64,000 nucleotides of DNA, from NCBI GenBank assembly GCA_900553755.1, contig USEX01000003.1, positions 1 through 64,000 on the forward strand, read 5' to 3'. The DNA is from an uncultured Clostridium sp. Its GTDB lineage: Bacteria; Bacillota; Clostridia; TANB77; CAG-508. The notes under the pieces are model-generated. The model had not been told where the DNA came from and ran no database searches. It worked only from the letters and a program-made list of their open reading frames with translations. Positions 34,730 to 44,275 of the stretch are shown piece after piece (within the stretch, counting starts at the first letter, position 1; each line of letters opens with the position of its first letter). Both the position numbers and the translations under genes were made by a program.

Positions 34730-36859
34730 TTATTCTTCTACGTCTTCTTCTTTGTTGCCAGCTTCTAAGTCTTTCATTGTTAAGTTTATTCTATCTTGGT
34801 TATCTATTTCATAAACCTTAACTGTTACTTCATCGCCCACAGCAAGTACATCTTCTACTTTTTCTACTCTTTTGCTTGATATTTTAGATATGTGAAGTAA
34901 TCCTTCTCTTCCTCCACCTATATCTACAAAAGCACCAAAAGGCATTATTCTCGTGACTTTTCCTTCATATATTCCGCCAACTTCTATGTCTTTTGCTATA
35001 TCTTCTATCATTTTTAATGCATTTTTTCCTTGCTCTGAGTCCTCAGTATATATGCAAACTTTTCCGTCTTCTTCTATATCTATTTTTACACCTGTTGCTG
35101 CTATTATTTTGTTTATCATTTTTCCGCCAGGACCTATTACATCCTTTATTTTATCTACATTTATCGTAGTTGTAATTATTTTGGGTGCATATTTAGATAT
35201 TTCTTTTCTTGGCTCAGCAATTTGCTTTAACATTATTTCATCTAATATATAATCACGAGCTTTTTTGGTTCTTTCAAATGCTTCTTTTATAATATCATAT
35301 GTTAGTCCATCGTTTTTAATGTCAACTTGTATTGCTGTTATACCATCTTTTGTACCACCAACTTTAAAGTCCATATCTCCGAAAAAATCTTCTATTCCTT
35401 GTATATCTGTTAGCATTATATATTTATCTGGATCTTCTGGATCTGTTACTAATCCTGTTGATATACCGGCTACTGGTTTTCTGATTGGAACCCCTGCATC
35501 CATAAGTGCTAAAGTGCTTCCACAAATACTTGCTTGTGATGTTGAACCATTTGAAGATAATACTTCTGATACAACTCTTATTGTATATGGAAATTCTTCT
35601 TCTGAAGGTATTACTGGAACTAAAGCTTTTTCAGCTAAAGCGCCATGTCCAATTTCTCTTCTTCCAGGTCCACGTGATGGTCTTGCTTCTCCAACTGAAT
35701 AAGATGGGAAATTGTATTGATGCATATATCTTTTTGAATCCTCTTCATCTAATCCATCTAATTCTTGCTCTTCTGATTTAGTTCCTAAGGTAACTACTGA
35801 TAATACTTGAGTTTGGCCTCTTGTAAATATTGCACTTCCGTGAACTCTAGGAAGAACGCCTACTTCACAAGATAATGGTCTTATTTCGTCTATTTTTCTT
35901 CCATCAGGACGAATATGTTCTTTGTATATCATTTCTCTTACACATTTTTTCTCTAAATCGTGGATACTTGCTGCTATATCTGCTGCTTTCTCCTCTGCTT
36001 CATCTTCACCATATTTTTCAACAAAATATGCTTGTATATCTTGAGTTAAAGCTTCCATATTAGCATCTCTTACTTCTTTATCTTGCGCTTGTACATCTTT
36101 GTACATTCTTTCTTTAAAGTTTGCAGATATTTCATCAAATACAGCTGAATCTGTAGCAAATGATACATATTCAAATTTTGGCTTTCCTACTTCTTCTTTT
36201 ATTTTTTCTATAAATGCACATAATTTTTTAATTTCACTATGTCCTGCTTTTATAGCTTCAAGCATTGTATCGTTTGGAATTTCATCTGCTCCAGCTTCTA
36301 TCATTGTTACTTTTTCTAAAGTTCCAGCCACTGTTAAGTTTAATCTACTTTTTTCTCTTTCTGCAACTGTAGGGTTTATTACAATTTGATTATCCACATA
36401 TCCTACACTTACTGCTGCTGTTGGTCCTCCAAAAGGTATATCTGAAATTGAAAGTGCTGCAGATGCACCAATCATTGCACATACTTCTGGGCTATTATCT
36501 TGCTCTACAGATAAAACTGTTGCTACAACGCATACATCATTTCTAAAATCTTTCGGAAATAGTGGACGTATTGGCCTATCTATTGCTCTTGATGTTAGTA
36601 TTGCTTTATCTGCTGGTTTTCCTTCTCTTTTTTGGAAACTTCCTGGTATTTTTCCTACAGCATATAATTTTTCTTCATAGTCTACTGATAGTGGAAAGAA
36701 ATCCACTCCTTCTTTTGGTTGTTTTGATGCTGTTACGTTGACCATTACAACAGTATCGCCATAATGTACTATAACATCGCCATTAGCTAATTCTGCAACT
36801 TTTCCTGTTTCTATTGTTAGTTTTCTTCCTGCTAATTCTGTTTCAAATTTTTTATACAT
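34730..36859 (-). CDS. pnp: Polyribonucleotide nucleotidyltransferase (PNPase)
   Basis: 709-residue 3'-to-5' phosphorolytic exoribonuclease. Two RNase PH-like domains (residues 1-220 and 310-540) flank an alpha-helical domain; then a KH domain with [11 protein letters not shown] (about 565) and a C-terminal S1 domain with [16 protein letters not shown]. Catalytic-site markers [12 protein letters not shown] are present. Length and order are normal. It follows rpsO, the common Firmicutes pairing, but a terminator lies between them. Confidence 0.98.
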   Translation of the reverse strand: MYKKFETELAGRKLTIETGKVAELANGDVIVHYGDTVVMVNVTASKQPKEGVDFFPLSVDYEEKLYAVGKIPGSFQKREGKPADKAILTSRAIDRPIRPLFPKDFRNDVCVVATVLSVEQDNSPEVCAMIGASAALSISDIPFGGPTAAVSVGYVDNQIVINPTVAEREKSRLNLTVAGTLEKVTMIEAGADEIPNDTMLEAIKAGHSEIKKLCAFIEKIKEEVGKPKFEYVSFATDSAVFDEISANFKERMYKDVQAQDKEVRDANMEALTQDIQAYFVEKYGEDEAEEKAADIAASIHDLEKKCVREMIYKEHIRPDGRKIDEIRPLSCEVGVLPRVHGSAIFTRGQTQVLSVVTLGTKSEEQELDGLDEEDSKRYMHQYNFPSYSVGEARPSRGPGRREIGHGALAEKALVPVIPSEEEFPYTIRVVSEVLSSNGSTSQASICGSTLALMDAGVPIRKPVAGISTGLVTDPEDPDKYIMLTDIQGIEDFFGDMDFKVGGTKDGITAIQVDIKNDGLTYDIIKEAFERTKKARDYILDEIMLKQIAEPRKEISKYAPKIITTTINVDKIKDVIGPGGKMINKIIAATGVKIDIEEDGKVCIYTEDSEQGKNALKMIEDIAKDIEVGGIYEGKVTRIMPFGAFVDIGGGREGLLHISKISSKRVEKVEDVLAVGDEVTVKVYEIDNQDRINLTMKDLEAGNKEEDVEE

Positions 36860-36941
36860 AGTTTTCTCCTTACTTTTTAATTAAGCATTTTATATTTATT
36901 ATTTTCTACAAAAAAACAAAAAATATTTAGCATTATTTTTT

Positions 36942-36979
36942 AAAAATGGGCGCTTTATCATTAGTAAAACGCCCTTTTT
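36942..36979 (-). terminator. Terminator between rpsO and pnp
   Basis: GGGCG (36948-36952) pairs with CGCCC (36970-36974), extended by TTTA/TAAA, and is followed on the minus strand by ATTTTT. Partial read-through would feed pnp. Confidence 0.75.
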
Positions 36980-36986
36980 AATGTTA

Positions 36987-37250
36987 TTATTTTCTTAAAC
37001 CTAATTTTGCAACTATATCTCTGTATCTTTGAACATCTTTATCTGCTAAATAGTTTAATAAACTTCTTCTATTTCCAATCATCTTGAATAATCCTCTTCT
37101 TGAGTGATTATCTTTCTTATGAACTTTTAGATGTTCTGTTAATTCGTTAATTCTTTCTGTTAAAAGAGCTATTTGAACTTCTGGTGAACCAGTATCTTTT
37201 TCATCTCTTTTGTATGTGTTGATTATTTCTTGTTTTCTTTCCTTTGTCAT
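36987..37250 (-). CDS. rpsO: Ribosomal protein S15
   Basis: 87-residue 30S protein that binds the central domain of 16S rRNA. Seen: [23 protein letters not shown] N-terminal segment and [15 protein letters not shown], the rRNA-binding helices. Standard length. GGAGGTG lies about ten bases before the ATG. The promoter is at 37344-37372, giving a leader of about 85 bases which could serve S15 autoregulation. Confidence 0.97.
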   Translation of the reverse strand: MTKERKQEIINTYKRDEKDTGSPEVQIALLTERINELTEHLKVHKKDNHSRRGLFKMIGNRRSLLNYLADKDVQRYRDIVAKLGLRK

Positions 37251-37343
37251 GTTGTAATTACACCTCCTATTTTACTATTTGCCTTAAACTGAGTTCTAGT
37301 GGTGTGTTTGTCTAAAACCAAGTGTAAGGTACTAACATATAAT

Positions 37344-37372
37344 ATAATACCACAAAATATTTCAAATTACAA
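37344..37372 (-). promoter_or_regulatory. rpsO promoter
   Basis: TTGTAA (37367-37372) and TATTAT (37344-37349), 17-bp spacer, on the minus strand. The leader downstream of it contains no ORF. Confidence 0.6.
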
Positions 37373-37415
37373 GCATTTCTACACAAATATTATTGCATAA
37401 ATTTTTGAAAAACAA

Positions 37416-37444
37416 TGGACAATATTTAAAAAGTATGCTAATAT
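37416..37444 (+). promoter_or_regulatory. tRNA-Leu promoter
   Basis: TGGACA (37416-37421) and TAATAT (37439-37444) with a 17-bp spacer, about 15 bases before the tRNA. Confidence 0.55.
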
Positions 37445-37458
37445 AATAAAGTAATTTC

Positions 37459-37540
37459 GCCGATGTGGCGGAATGGTAGACGCACTGGATTCAAAATCCA
37501 GCGGGAAACCATGTGGGTTCGAGTCCCACCATCGGTACCA
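37459..37540 (+). tRNA. tRNA-Leu (anticodon CAA)
   Basis: Acceptor GCCGATG pairs with CATCGGT (one G-U), the anticodon loop TTCAAAA gives CAA (Leu, codon UUG), a class II long variable arm is present, the T-arm has GTTCGAGTC, and CCA is encoded (37538-37540). A terminator follows. Confidence 0.95.
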
Positions 37541-37563
37541 ATCTAAATTATATTTTGGAAAAG

Positions 37564-37587
37564 TCATCTAAAATCAGATGATTTTTT
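37564..37587 (+). terminator. tRNA-Leu terminator
   Basis: TCATCT (37564-37569) pairs with AGATGA (37576-37581), then six T. Confidence 0.85.
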
Positions 37588-37590
37588 ATT

Positions 37591-37619
37591 TTGACTTTAT
37601 TATTCAAACATGCTATAAT
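37591..37619 (+). promoter_or_regulatory. Extended -10 promoter of the orphan gene at 37691
   Basis: TTGACT (37591-37596), 17-bp spacer, TGC-TATAAT (37611-37619). The same TGCTATAATA core stands before the second orphan gene at 45362 and a closely similar one before ppaC. Confidence 0.8.
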
Positions 37620-37653
37620 AGCCGATAGGTGCTTTGCATCAATTTATATCAAA

Positions 37654-37671
37654 CAGCAACAATTGTTGCTG
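37654..37671. repeat. Perfect 18-bp palindrome in the 5' leader
   Basis: CAGCAACAATTGTTGCTG, directly followed by AAGGAGG. It may be an operator or a hairpin controlling access to the ribosome site. Confidence 0.65.
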
Positions 37672-37690
37672 CAAGGAGGTTTTTTTACTT

Positions 37691-37996
37691 ATGTCATTTT
37701 TTTATGACGGAACATCCGATATGCTCCAAAAGGAGTATATCGTAGAACGGAGACTTTTTGTTGTACGATTCGCTAAAGACGGAAAGGAAGTCTATATAGG
37801 CACACCTCCCGTTCTTTCATCCATCGCAGCGCAAATGGTGTGCGCCGAGATGATGGCTCCACTTCACTGGGAACCTAATGGGAAGCAGATAACGTTTCTC
37901 ATTGGAGAAACTTGGAGCCATGGTGTTGGCTATCACGTACCTTCACACACTAATGCCGAAAAGGCATTGGACCGGTTATTTCGCAGGTACCTGTAA
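37691..37996 (+). CDS. Orphan protein of unknown function, GC outlier
   Basis: 101 residues, unrecognised. No signal peptide or long membrane helix is visible; the middle reads VYIGTPPVLS and the end HTNAEKALDRLFRRY, so it may be a small folded cytoplasmic protein. GC is 140/306 (46% by hand count) and it uses CGG, CGT and CTC codons rare in neighbours, pointing to recent acquisition. The start at 37691 has AAGGAGG eleven bases upstream; longer frames into the leader lack one. It has its own promoter, leader palindrome and terminator, and lies just after tRNA-Leu, a favoured integration site. Confidence 0.75.
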   Translation: MSFFYDGTSDMLQKEYIVERRLFVVRFAKDGKEVYIGTPPVLSSIAAQMVCAEMMAPLHWEPNGKQITFLIGETWSHGVGYHVPSHTNAEKALDRLFRRYL

Positions 37997-38006
37997 TGCC
38001 TAACGC

Positions 38007-38044
38007 AAAAAATCCACCCTCGTTGGGTGGATTTTCTTTTTTTA
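38007..38044. terminator. Bidirectional terminator between orphan gene and ABC exporter
   Basis: AAAATCCACCC (38009-38019) pairs with GGGTGGATTTT (38025-38035), then eight T on plus; A run on the other side serves the convergent ABC gene. Confidence 0.88.
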
Positions 38045-39901
38045 CTCTTCTTCTTCTGAAAATTGTGAATTGTATAAGTTTGCATAGAATCCATTTTTTT
38101 CAAGCAATTCTTCATGAGAACCCTGCTCTACTATATCACCGTGATCCATTACTAAAATTAAGTCTGCATTCTTAATTGTTGATAATCTATGTGCTATTAT
38201 AAAGCTTGTTCTTCCTTCCATTAGTTTATCCATAGCTTTTTGTATTTCTATTTCTGTTCTTGTATCTATTGAACTTGTTGCCTCATCCAATATCAATACT
38301 TTTGGATCTGCTAAAATTACTCTCGCTATTGTTAGCAATTGTTTTTGACCTTGCGATACATTCCCAGATTCTTCGTCTAATATCATATCATATCCATGTG
38401 GAAGAGTTTCTATAAAGTGATGTACTCTTGCGGCTTTTGCTGCTGCAACTACTTCTTCATCCGTTGCATCTAATCTTCCATATCTAATATTTTCTTTAAT
38501 TGTTCCTTCAAATAACCATGTATCCTGAAGAACCATGCCAAATTCCTGTCTCAACTCTCCTCTTTCAAAATCTTTTATATTATTTCCATCAAGCAAAATC
38601 GCTCCAGAATTAACATCATAAAATCTCATAAGAAGTTTTACCATTGTTGTTTTTCCTGCGCCAGTAGGACCTACAATTGCTATTTTTTGTCCCTCATGAA
38701 CGTCAGCATTAAAGTCATTTATTATTGTTTTATCTGCATTATATCCAAAGTTAACATGGTCAAATTTAATATTTCCTTTTAATCCTTCTATATGCTTTGG
38801 ATTTTCTATTGTTGGAATTTCTTCTTCTTCTTCCAAAAATTCAAACACTCTTTCAGCTGCTGCCACCATAGATTGCAAAGTTCCCGAAATTTGTGCTATC
38901 TCTGCAATTGGTTGTGTGAACTGTTTATTATATGTTATGAAAGATTGAATATCACCTACAGTTATTTTTCCTTTTACTGCAAAATATCCTCCAACTATTG
39001 CAACTGCTACATATCCTATATTTGATAAGAAATTCATCAATGGATGCATTAAACCTGATAAGAATTGAGATTTCCATGCTGATCTATATAATTCGTTGTT
39101 TGCTTCTTTAAATTCTTCTATTGCTTTTTCTTCTCCATTAAAAGCTTTAACTATAATATGACCACCATATATTTCTTCTACTTGCCCATTTACATGACCC
39201 AAATAGTCTTGTTGTTTCTTAAAATATTTTTGTGATTTTCCTACAATTATTTTAACAATTACAGATGCTATTGGTAAAATAATAAGTGATATAAGTGTGA
39301 TTGTAACATTTATTGATAACATCATTACAAGTATTCCAACTAATGCACATACTGACCTTATTATTTCTGTAATACTTTGGTTCATATTTTGTGACATTGT
39401 ATCAACATCGTTTGTTATTATTGATAGAACCTCACCATTTGTCTTTTTATCAAAGTATCTCATTGGTAGTTTGTTTATTTTTTTAGCTATATCATTACGT
39501 AATTTATATGTTATTTTTTGTGACACATTTGTCATCAAAAATCCTTCTATAACAGAGCAAAGCATACTAATTCCATAAAGTGTTAATAATATAATAAGTA
39601 TCTTTCCTATTTTTGCAAAATCAATTCCGCTTCCTCCATTTATTTTACTTACCAAACCTGTATAAATCTCTGTTGTTGCATTTCCTAGTATTTTAGGACC
39701 AACTATTGTTAAAATAGTACTTGCTATTGCAAATATTAATACTATTAATATTTGTATCTTGTATTTTGAGAAATAATTCTTTACAAGTTTTTTTGTTGTT
39801 CCTTTAAAATCTTTAGGTTTTTCAACAGCTCTTTGACCTCCAGGTCCTCCCACATTTCTACGTTTCATTGGAGTTTTTTTATTTTCTTGTTCATTTGCCA
39901 T
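38042..39901 (-). CDS. Heterodimeric ABC exporter, canonical-site half
   Basis: 619 residues: a basic N-terminal tail, six membrane helices (about 45-340) and an ATPase domain with Walker A GPTGAGKTT, Walker B ILDEATSS with the catalytic Glu, and the switch His in IIAHRLSTI. Its signature motif is degenerate (NVSQGQK). In heterodimeric multidrug exporters such as BmrCD that is the expected partner of a subunit with a degenerate Walker B and switch loop, as next door. Start and the previous stop overlap (TAATG), so the halves are translationally coupled. Substrates are unknown. Confidence 0.93.
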   Translation of the reverse strand: MANEQENKKTPMKRRNVGGPGGQRAVEKPKDFKGTTKKLVKNYFSKYKIQILIVLIFAIASTILTIVGPKILGNATTEIYTGLVSKINGGSGIDFAKIGKILIILLTLYGISMLCSVIEGFLMTNVSQKITYKLRNDIAKKINKLPMRYFDKKTNGEVLSIITNDVDTMSQNMNQSITEIIRSVCALVGILVMMLSINVTITLISLIILPIASVIVKIIVGKSQKYFKKQQDYLGHVNGQVEEIYGGHIIVKAFNGEEKAIEEFKEANNELYRSAWKSQFLSGLMHPLMNFLSNIGYVAVAIVGGYFAVKGKITVGDIQSFITYNKQFTQPIAEIAQISGTLQSMVAAAERVFEFLEEEEEIPTIENPKHIEGLKGNIKFDHVNFGYNADKTIINDFNADVHEGQKIAIVGPTGAGKTTMVKLLMRFYDVNSGAILLDGNNIKDFERGELRQEFGMVLQDTWLFEGTIKENIRYGRLDATDEEVVAAAKAARVHHFIETLPHGYDMILDEESGNVSQGQKQLLTIARVILADPKVLILDEATSSIDTRTEIEIQKAMDKLMEGRTSFIIAHRLSTIKNADLILVMDHGDIVEQGSHEELLEKNGFYANLYNSQFSEEEE

Positions 39902-42087
39902 TATTCTAATTCCTCCTTTGATAACTGAGATAAAGCAATCTGTTGATATACTTCATTGCTTTCCATTAATTCTTTGTGTGTACCTTTGCCCACAATTTTT
40001 CCTTCATCTAAAACAATTATTTGATCTGCATCTAATATAGTACTAATTCTTTGTGCAATAATTATTACAGTTTTACCCTCTGTTTTCTCTTTTAATGCTT
40101 CTCTTAATTTGCTATCTGTTTTAAAATCTAAAGCAGAGAAACTGTCATCAAAAACAAATATTTCTGGATCTTTAGCAATTGCTCTTGCAATAGATAAACG
40201 TTGTCTTTGTCCTCCAGATACGTTGCTTCCTCCTTGTGCTATTTCTGAATTATATTTTTCTGGTTTTGATTCAATAAATTCTGTAGATTGAGCAATTTGA
40301 GCTGCATTCTTCATTTGCTCATCACTCATATTTTCATCTGAGTATTTTATATTAGATTCAATTGTTCCAGAGAATAACATACCTTTTTGTGGAACAAATC
40401 CTATAATATCTCTTAGAGCTTTTTGTTTTACATTCTTCACATTTACTCCATCAACAAATAATTCACCTTTTGTTACATCATAAAATCTTGGTATTAAATT
40501 CACTACTGTTGATTTACCTGAACCGGTGCTTCCTATTATCGCAGTTGTTTTGCCTGGTTCTGCTGTAAAGTTTATATTTTCTAATATATCTTCTTCTGCA
40601 TCTGGATATTTGAAAGATACATTTTTAAATTCTACTAATCCTTTTTTGTTTTTATCAAATTCTTTTGGATTTTCAGGGTCCTTTATACTATCTTCCTTAT
40701 CCAATACTTCATTTATACGGCTAGCTGATACTGCTGCTCTTGGAAGCATTATTGATATCATTGATATCATCAAGAAACTCATTACAATTTGCATAGTATA
40801 TTGAATAAATGCCATTATGTCGCCAACTTGCATAACTCCATTATCCACGTTGTGTCCACCTATCCAAATTATTAATAAAGAAATTCCATTCATTACTAAT
40901 GTTAATGCTGGCCACATTATGCTCATTGCCTTGTTAACAAACACATTTGCCTTCATGAGTTTGTTATTTTCCACTTCAAATCTTTCTTCTTCGTGTTTTT
41001 CCCTACTGAAAGCTCTTATTACTGGAATTCCTGTTAATATTTCTCTTGAAACTCCATTTACTTTATCTATTAATTCTTGCAATTTTTTGAATTTTGGTAT
41101 TGCTACAATAAATAGAATTAAAACAATTCCTAGTATTAATAGTATTGCTAACCCAATAATCCACGCCATTGATGTATTGCTATTTTGTATAACCCTAATT
41201 AAGCCTCCAATACCTATTATTGGTGCATATACAACAACTCTGAATAGCATAGCTATTAATTGTTGAATTTGTTGTATATCGTTTGTACTACGTGTAATTA
41301 AAGATGCTGTTGAAAAATCTCTAAACTCTTTTCTAGAGAAGTTTAATACTTTTTCAAATACCTTTTCTCTTAATGTTTTTCCTAATCTAGCAGCCACTCT
41401 TGATGATAGTAACATTATGCATACTGCTGAAGCCATACTTATAAATGCTATTCCAAGCATCTGCAATCCAACTTTTATTAAATATTTATTTTGATATGCA
41501 GTCATATCTATTCCTACAGTTTCATATTCTTGCTTAACCCAAGATATCGCTGCTTGCTCTAGCATTGTGCCTGATAAACTACTTAATTTTTCATCTATCA
41601 TTTCCATCATTTTATTTATTTGTTCTTCATTAAGCCCATTTACAATATCCATCATAGACATTTGAGCCATCATGGCTTTCTGTTGTTCTGGAACATTTGC
41701 TAGCATTTCTTCCTTTATAGCTCCTGCATATGTTTCACTAGTTAACACTTGATACACCATAATTGGCTTTGCCATTAAATTATTCAAGTTTTCTTGTTCT
41801 GCTGAATTCACCTTATTCTGTTTATACATATCCTCATCTTCCACATATGTATAGTCAGACAAGATAGCTTCATCATCAGAAGTAAATTTTAAAATATTAT
41901 CCATTTGCGATTTTCTAATAACTTCTGGTGCAGTACTCTCTACTCCTGATTGTTGAATACCAACATTAACTATTTTTGAGGTATAATCAGGTAGTGCCAA
42001 GTCTGCATTGGCTTGCACTATCAATAATAAAATAATTGCTATTACTGCTAATGCTGATTCTTTTAAATTTTTTAAAACCTTTAACAT
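39901..42087 (-). CDS. Heterodimeric ABC exporter, degenerate-site half with large ectodomain
   Basis: 728 residues. Between the first and second membrane helices is an extracellular insert of about 150 residues (38-190), seen in related Clostridial exporters. The ATPase domain has Walker A GSTGSGKST and a standard signature SGGQRQRLS, but Walker B ends in FDDS (Asp for the catalytic Glu) and the switch position is Gln (IIAQRISTI). These are the marks of the non-hydrolysing site. It overlaps the TetR stop by seven bases and is co-regulated with it. Confidence 0.93.
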   Translation of the reverse strand: MLKVLKNLKESALAVIAIILLLIVQANADLALPDYTSKIVNVGIQQSGVESTAPEVIRKSQMDNILKFTSDDEAILSDYTYVEDEDMYKQNKVNSAEQENLNNLMAKPIMVYQVLTSETYAGAIKEEMLANVPEQQKAMMAQMSMMDIVNGLNEEQINKMMEMIDEKLSSLSGTMLEQAAISWVKQEYETVGIDMTAYQNKYLIKVGLQMLGIAFISMASAVCIMLLSSRVAARLGKTLREKVFEKVLNFSRKEFRDFSTASLITRSTNDIQQIQQLIAMLFRVVVYAPIIGIGGLIRVIQNSNTSMAWIIGLAILLILGIVLILFIVAIPKFKKLQELIDKVNGVSREILTGIPVIRAFSREKHEEERFEVENNKLMKANVFVNKAMSIMWPALTLVMNGISLLIIWIGGHNVDNGVMQVGDIMAFIQYTMQIVMSFLMISMISIMLPRAAVSASRINEVLDKEDSIKDPENPKEFDKNKKGLVEFKNVSFKYPDAEEDILENINFTAEPGKTTAIIGSTGSGKSTVVNLIPRFYDVTKGELFVDGVNVKNVKQKALRDIIGFVPQKGMLFSGTIESNIKYSDENMSDEQMKNAAQIAQSTEFIESKPEKYNSEIAQGGSNVSGGQRQRLSIARAIAKDPEIFVFDDSFSALDFKTDSKLREALKEKTEGKTVIIIAQRISTILDADQIIVLDEGKIVGKGTHKELMESNEVYQQIALSQLSKEELE

Positions 42088-42689
42088 TTCTTTTCTATTC
42101 CTTTCTTAATAAATTCTATTTTCTTTAAAAATTCTTCCCTCGCTTTTTCTGGTGAGGTATATTTTATGCTTCTTACTACCGATGACATAGTAATTGCATT
42201 TAATATTTGTATTATTAAATCAAAATCTAAATCTGATTCTATTTTTAATTTGCTTTTATCGATTAGATTTTTAAAATTTTTAAAGTCTTGCTTCTTTTTC
42301 TCTTCCATACCTTCAAAAACAGATTCATCATTGGTTTTAAGATTTTCAAATATCCTTTTGTATATGTCTCGATTCATATTATCAAAACATTTTGAAGTCA
42401 TGTCGTCATATATCGATATGTATATATTAAATATCTCTCCATCTGACTCTTTTATTATTCTATTTAATTTCTTCTCCATTGTTTCTCTATTTTCTTCTAA
42501 TATGAAGAATAGTAAGTCTTTTTTGCTTTTAAAGTACTGGTAGAAGCTTCCTCTGGCAATTCCTGCTTTCTCTGCAATGTTTTTTATAGATGCTTCGTCT
42601 AAGCTAACGCTTGAAAATTCATCTTTACCCGCTTCTATTATCTTTTTTCTTTTTTCCTCAGCAAGTTTAAAAAAAGTTTCGGTTGGCAT
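42081..42689 (-). CDS. TetR-family repressor of the ABC exporter
   Basis: 202 residues. N-terminal helix-turn-helix ASIKNIAEKAGIARGSFYQYF (positions about 36-56) followed by a ligand-binding helical domain. It heads the operon with the two exporter halves, so it should autoregulate and respond to an exported drug or lipid. ATG at 42689 has AGGAG six bases upstream; the longer reading from 42707 covers that site. The promoter region carries twin palindromic operators. Confidence 0.93.
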   Translation of the reverse strand: MPTETFFKLAEEKRKKIIEAGKDEFSSVSLDEASIKNIAEKAGIARGSFYQYFKSKKDLLFFILEENRETMEKKLNRIIKESDGEIFNIYISIYDDMTSKCFDNMNRDIYKRIFENLKTNDESVFEGMEEKKKQDFKNFKNLIDKSKLKIESDLDFDLIIQILNAITMSSVVRSIKYTSPEKAREEFLKKIEFIKKGIEKKC

Positions 42690-42722
42690 ATTGCACTCCT
42701 CTCTCATATATTAAACGTCAAC

Positions 42723-42768
42723 AATGACATAGTGTCATTATCTTACATGACACTATGTCATTTGTCAA
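42723..42768 (-). promoter_or_regulatory. TetR promoter with paired operators
   Basis: TTGACA (42763-42768) and TAAGAT (42740-42745), 17-bp spacer, on the minus strand. ATGACATAGTGTCAT (42724-42738) and its reverse complement (42747-42761) are two near-palindromes, one in the spacer, one downstream of the -10; together they form a larger inverted repeat. Confidence 0.88.
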
Positions 42769-42804
42769 GTTGTTTTACTCTTTTAAATGTGAATTTTGTG
42801 TGAA

Positions 42805-43713
42805 TTACTTTTCTGTTTTCACTAAAATGTGCTTTCCATCACTAGTAACAGTTATTGTTCCACTTTCATCCGTTCTATAAATTCTAGCTCCTATTTTATT
42901 CAACTTATCAAGTGTTTTCTTTGTTGGATGACCATATTTATTATTCGTTCCAACAGATATAATTGCTATATCCGGCTTTATTTGATTTAAGAAATCCTGT
43001 GATGTACTTGTATTTGAGCCATGGTGTCCCACTTTCAATACGTTTATTTTTTCCCAGCTTCTTGATTCTTCATTTTCATTTTCTGCATCGCCAGTAAATA
43101 AGAAACTTTTTTCTCCATATGTAGCTTTTATAACAATTGATGATAAATTAAGATTGCTTTTTTGTTCTTGCTCAGTTCCGCTTCCGCAAAGTATCACTTC
43201 ACAGTCTATATCTCCAACTTTAAATGTGCTTCCCTGCTGTGGAGCTGTAATTTTCAATCCTTTATCTGCAATGGCGTCTAACACATCTTCAAACGTTTTT
43301 GTATTAGTTTGAATCTTTGGCATATATACATTTTCTATATCAAAATTTTTTATTACATCATCCATCCCACCAATATGGTCCTCATGTGGATGGGTTCCTA
43401 CTACATATTTTAGCTTAGTAATCCCTAGATTCTTTATATTATTTACTACTAAATCTCCATCATCATTATTTCCCGCATCTATAAGCATTGCCTCATTATT
43501 ACTTGTTAACAAAATACTATCAGCCTGCCCCACATCAAAGTAATATACCTTAATTGTGTCTCCAGTTAATTCAGATTGCTCTACAGAATTATTGCTAACA
43601 TTATTTCCATTTGCTCCTGCAAATCCTTCTATAATTCCTAAAATTAATAAAATTAATATAGTTATAATTGTTCCAATTATACTTTGACTTTTTTTATTTG
43701 ATTTTTTTTTCAT
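42805..43713 (-). CDS. Secreted ComEC-like metallo-beta-lactamase-fold hydrolase
   Basis: 302 residues. One N-terminal membrane helix anchors or exports a hydrolase with FDVGQADS, the metal motif THPHEDHIGG, FTGDAE and GHHGSNTS, which match the C-terminal domain of the DNA-uptake protein ComEC. It lacks the competence membrane core. Extracellular nuclease activity is plausible but untested. The DUF3006 gene lies 19 bp upstream, a common pairing in Clostridia. Confidence 0.9.
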   Translation of the reverse strand: MKKKSNKKSQSIIGTIITILILLILGIIEGFAGANGNNVSNNSVEQSELTGDTIKVYYFDVGQADSILLTSNNEAMLIDAGNNDDGDLVVNNIKNLGITKLKYVVGTHPHEDHIGGMDDVIKNFDIENVYMPKIQTNTKTFEDVLDAIADKGLKITAPQQGSTFKVGDIDCEVILCGSGTEQEQKSNLNLSSIVIKATYGEKSFLFTGDAENENEESRSWEKINVLKVGHHGSNTSTSQDFLNQIKPDIAIISVGTNNKYGHPTKKTLDKLNKIGARIYRTDESGTITVTSDGKHILVKTEK

Positions 43714-43731
43714 GTGTATCCTTCCTCTTCT

Positions 43732-44064
43732 TTAATTATTCCATAAATTGTCCATTTTTTCTTTAATTCTTTTTTCTACTTTTTCTTCCTCTTCTAAATC
43801 CAATTCAAATTTTCCATTCTTTAATTTTAAAATACTACCCTCTCGAGAATCTTCTGGCAAATCTTTCCTTTTTATATTAATCATTTCTTTGGTTTCTCTA
43901 TCTTCGCAAACTGCTAAATCTCCCTCAAATCTATCTATGGTATATACCTTTTCTTCTTGCATATTTTTTAACCTACTTTCTATTTCTTTCATAAAATTTT
44001 CTATATTTATTTTGCTGTGGGCTTCATTTTCTAATGTTCTAAAAAAATTAGATATATCTAGCAT
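43732..44064 (-). CDS. DUF3006-containing protein
   Basis: 110 residues. The middle (YTIDRFEGDLAVCEDRE, RKDLPEDSREGSIL) matches the small beta-barrel DUF3006; both ends are charged helices. Function is unknown, but the family commonly neighbours ComEC-like MBL genes, as here. AAAGGAAG precedes the ATG. Confidence 0.85.
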   Translation of the reverse strand: MLDISNFFRTLENEAHSKINIENFMKEIESRLKNMQEEKVYTIDRFEGDLAVCEDRETKEMINIKRKDLPEDSREGSILKLKNGKFELDLEEEEKVEKRIKEKMDNLWNN

Positions 44065-44185
44065 ATCTTCCTTTCCATTTCTTATTTATATTATTTTGTA
44101 CCTTCATTATATATTGGATTTTAAATTTTTTCAATTATTTTATTCAAATAGGTTTTGAAGCGCTGACTCTCAGAATATATATTTA

Positions 44186-44214
44186 TTGACTAAAATGGCA
44201 AAATATGCTATAAT
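44186..44214 (+). promoter_or_regulatory. ppaC promoter
   Basis: TTGACT (44186-44191), 17-bp spacer ending TGC, TATAAT (44209-44214). Confidence 0.8.
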
Positions 44215-44275
44215 GTAATAGTTAAACATATATATTATGTTTATTTTAATTTTACTTTTAAAGGAGATTATGAAA

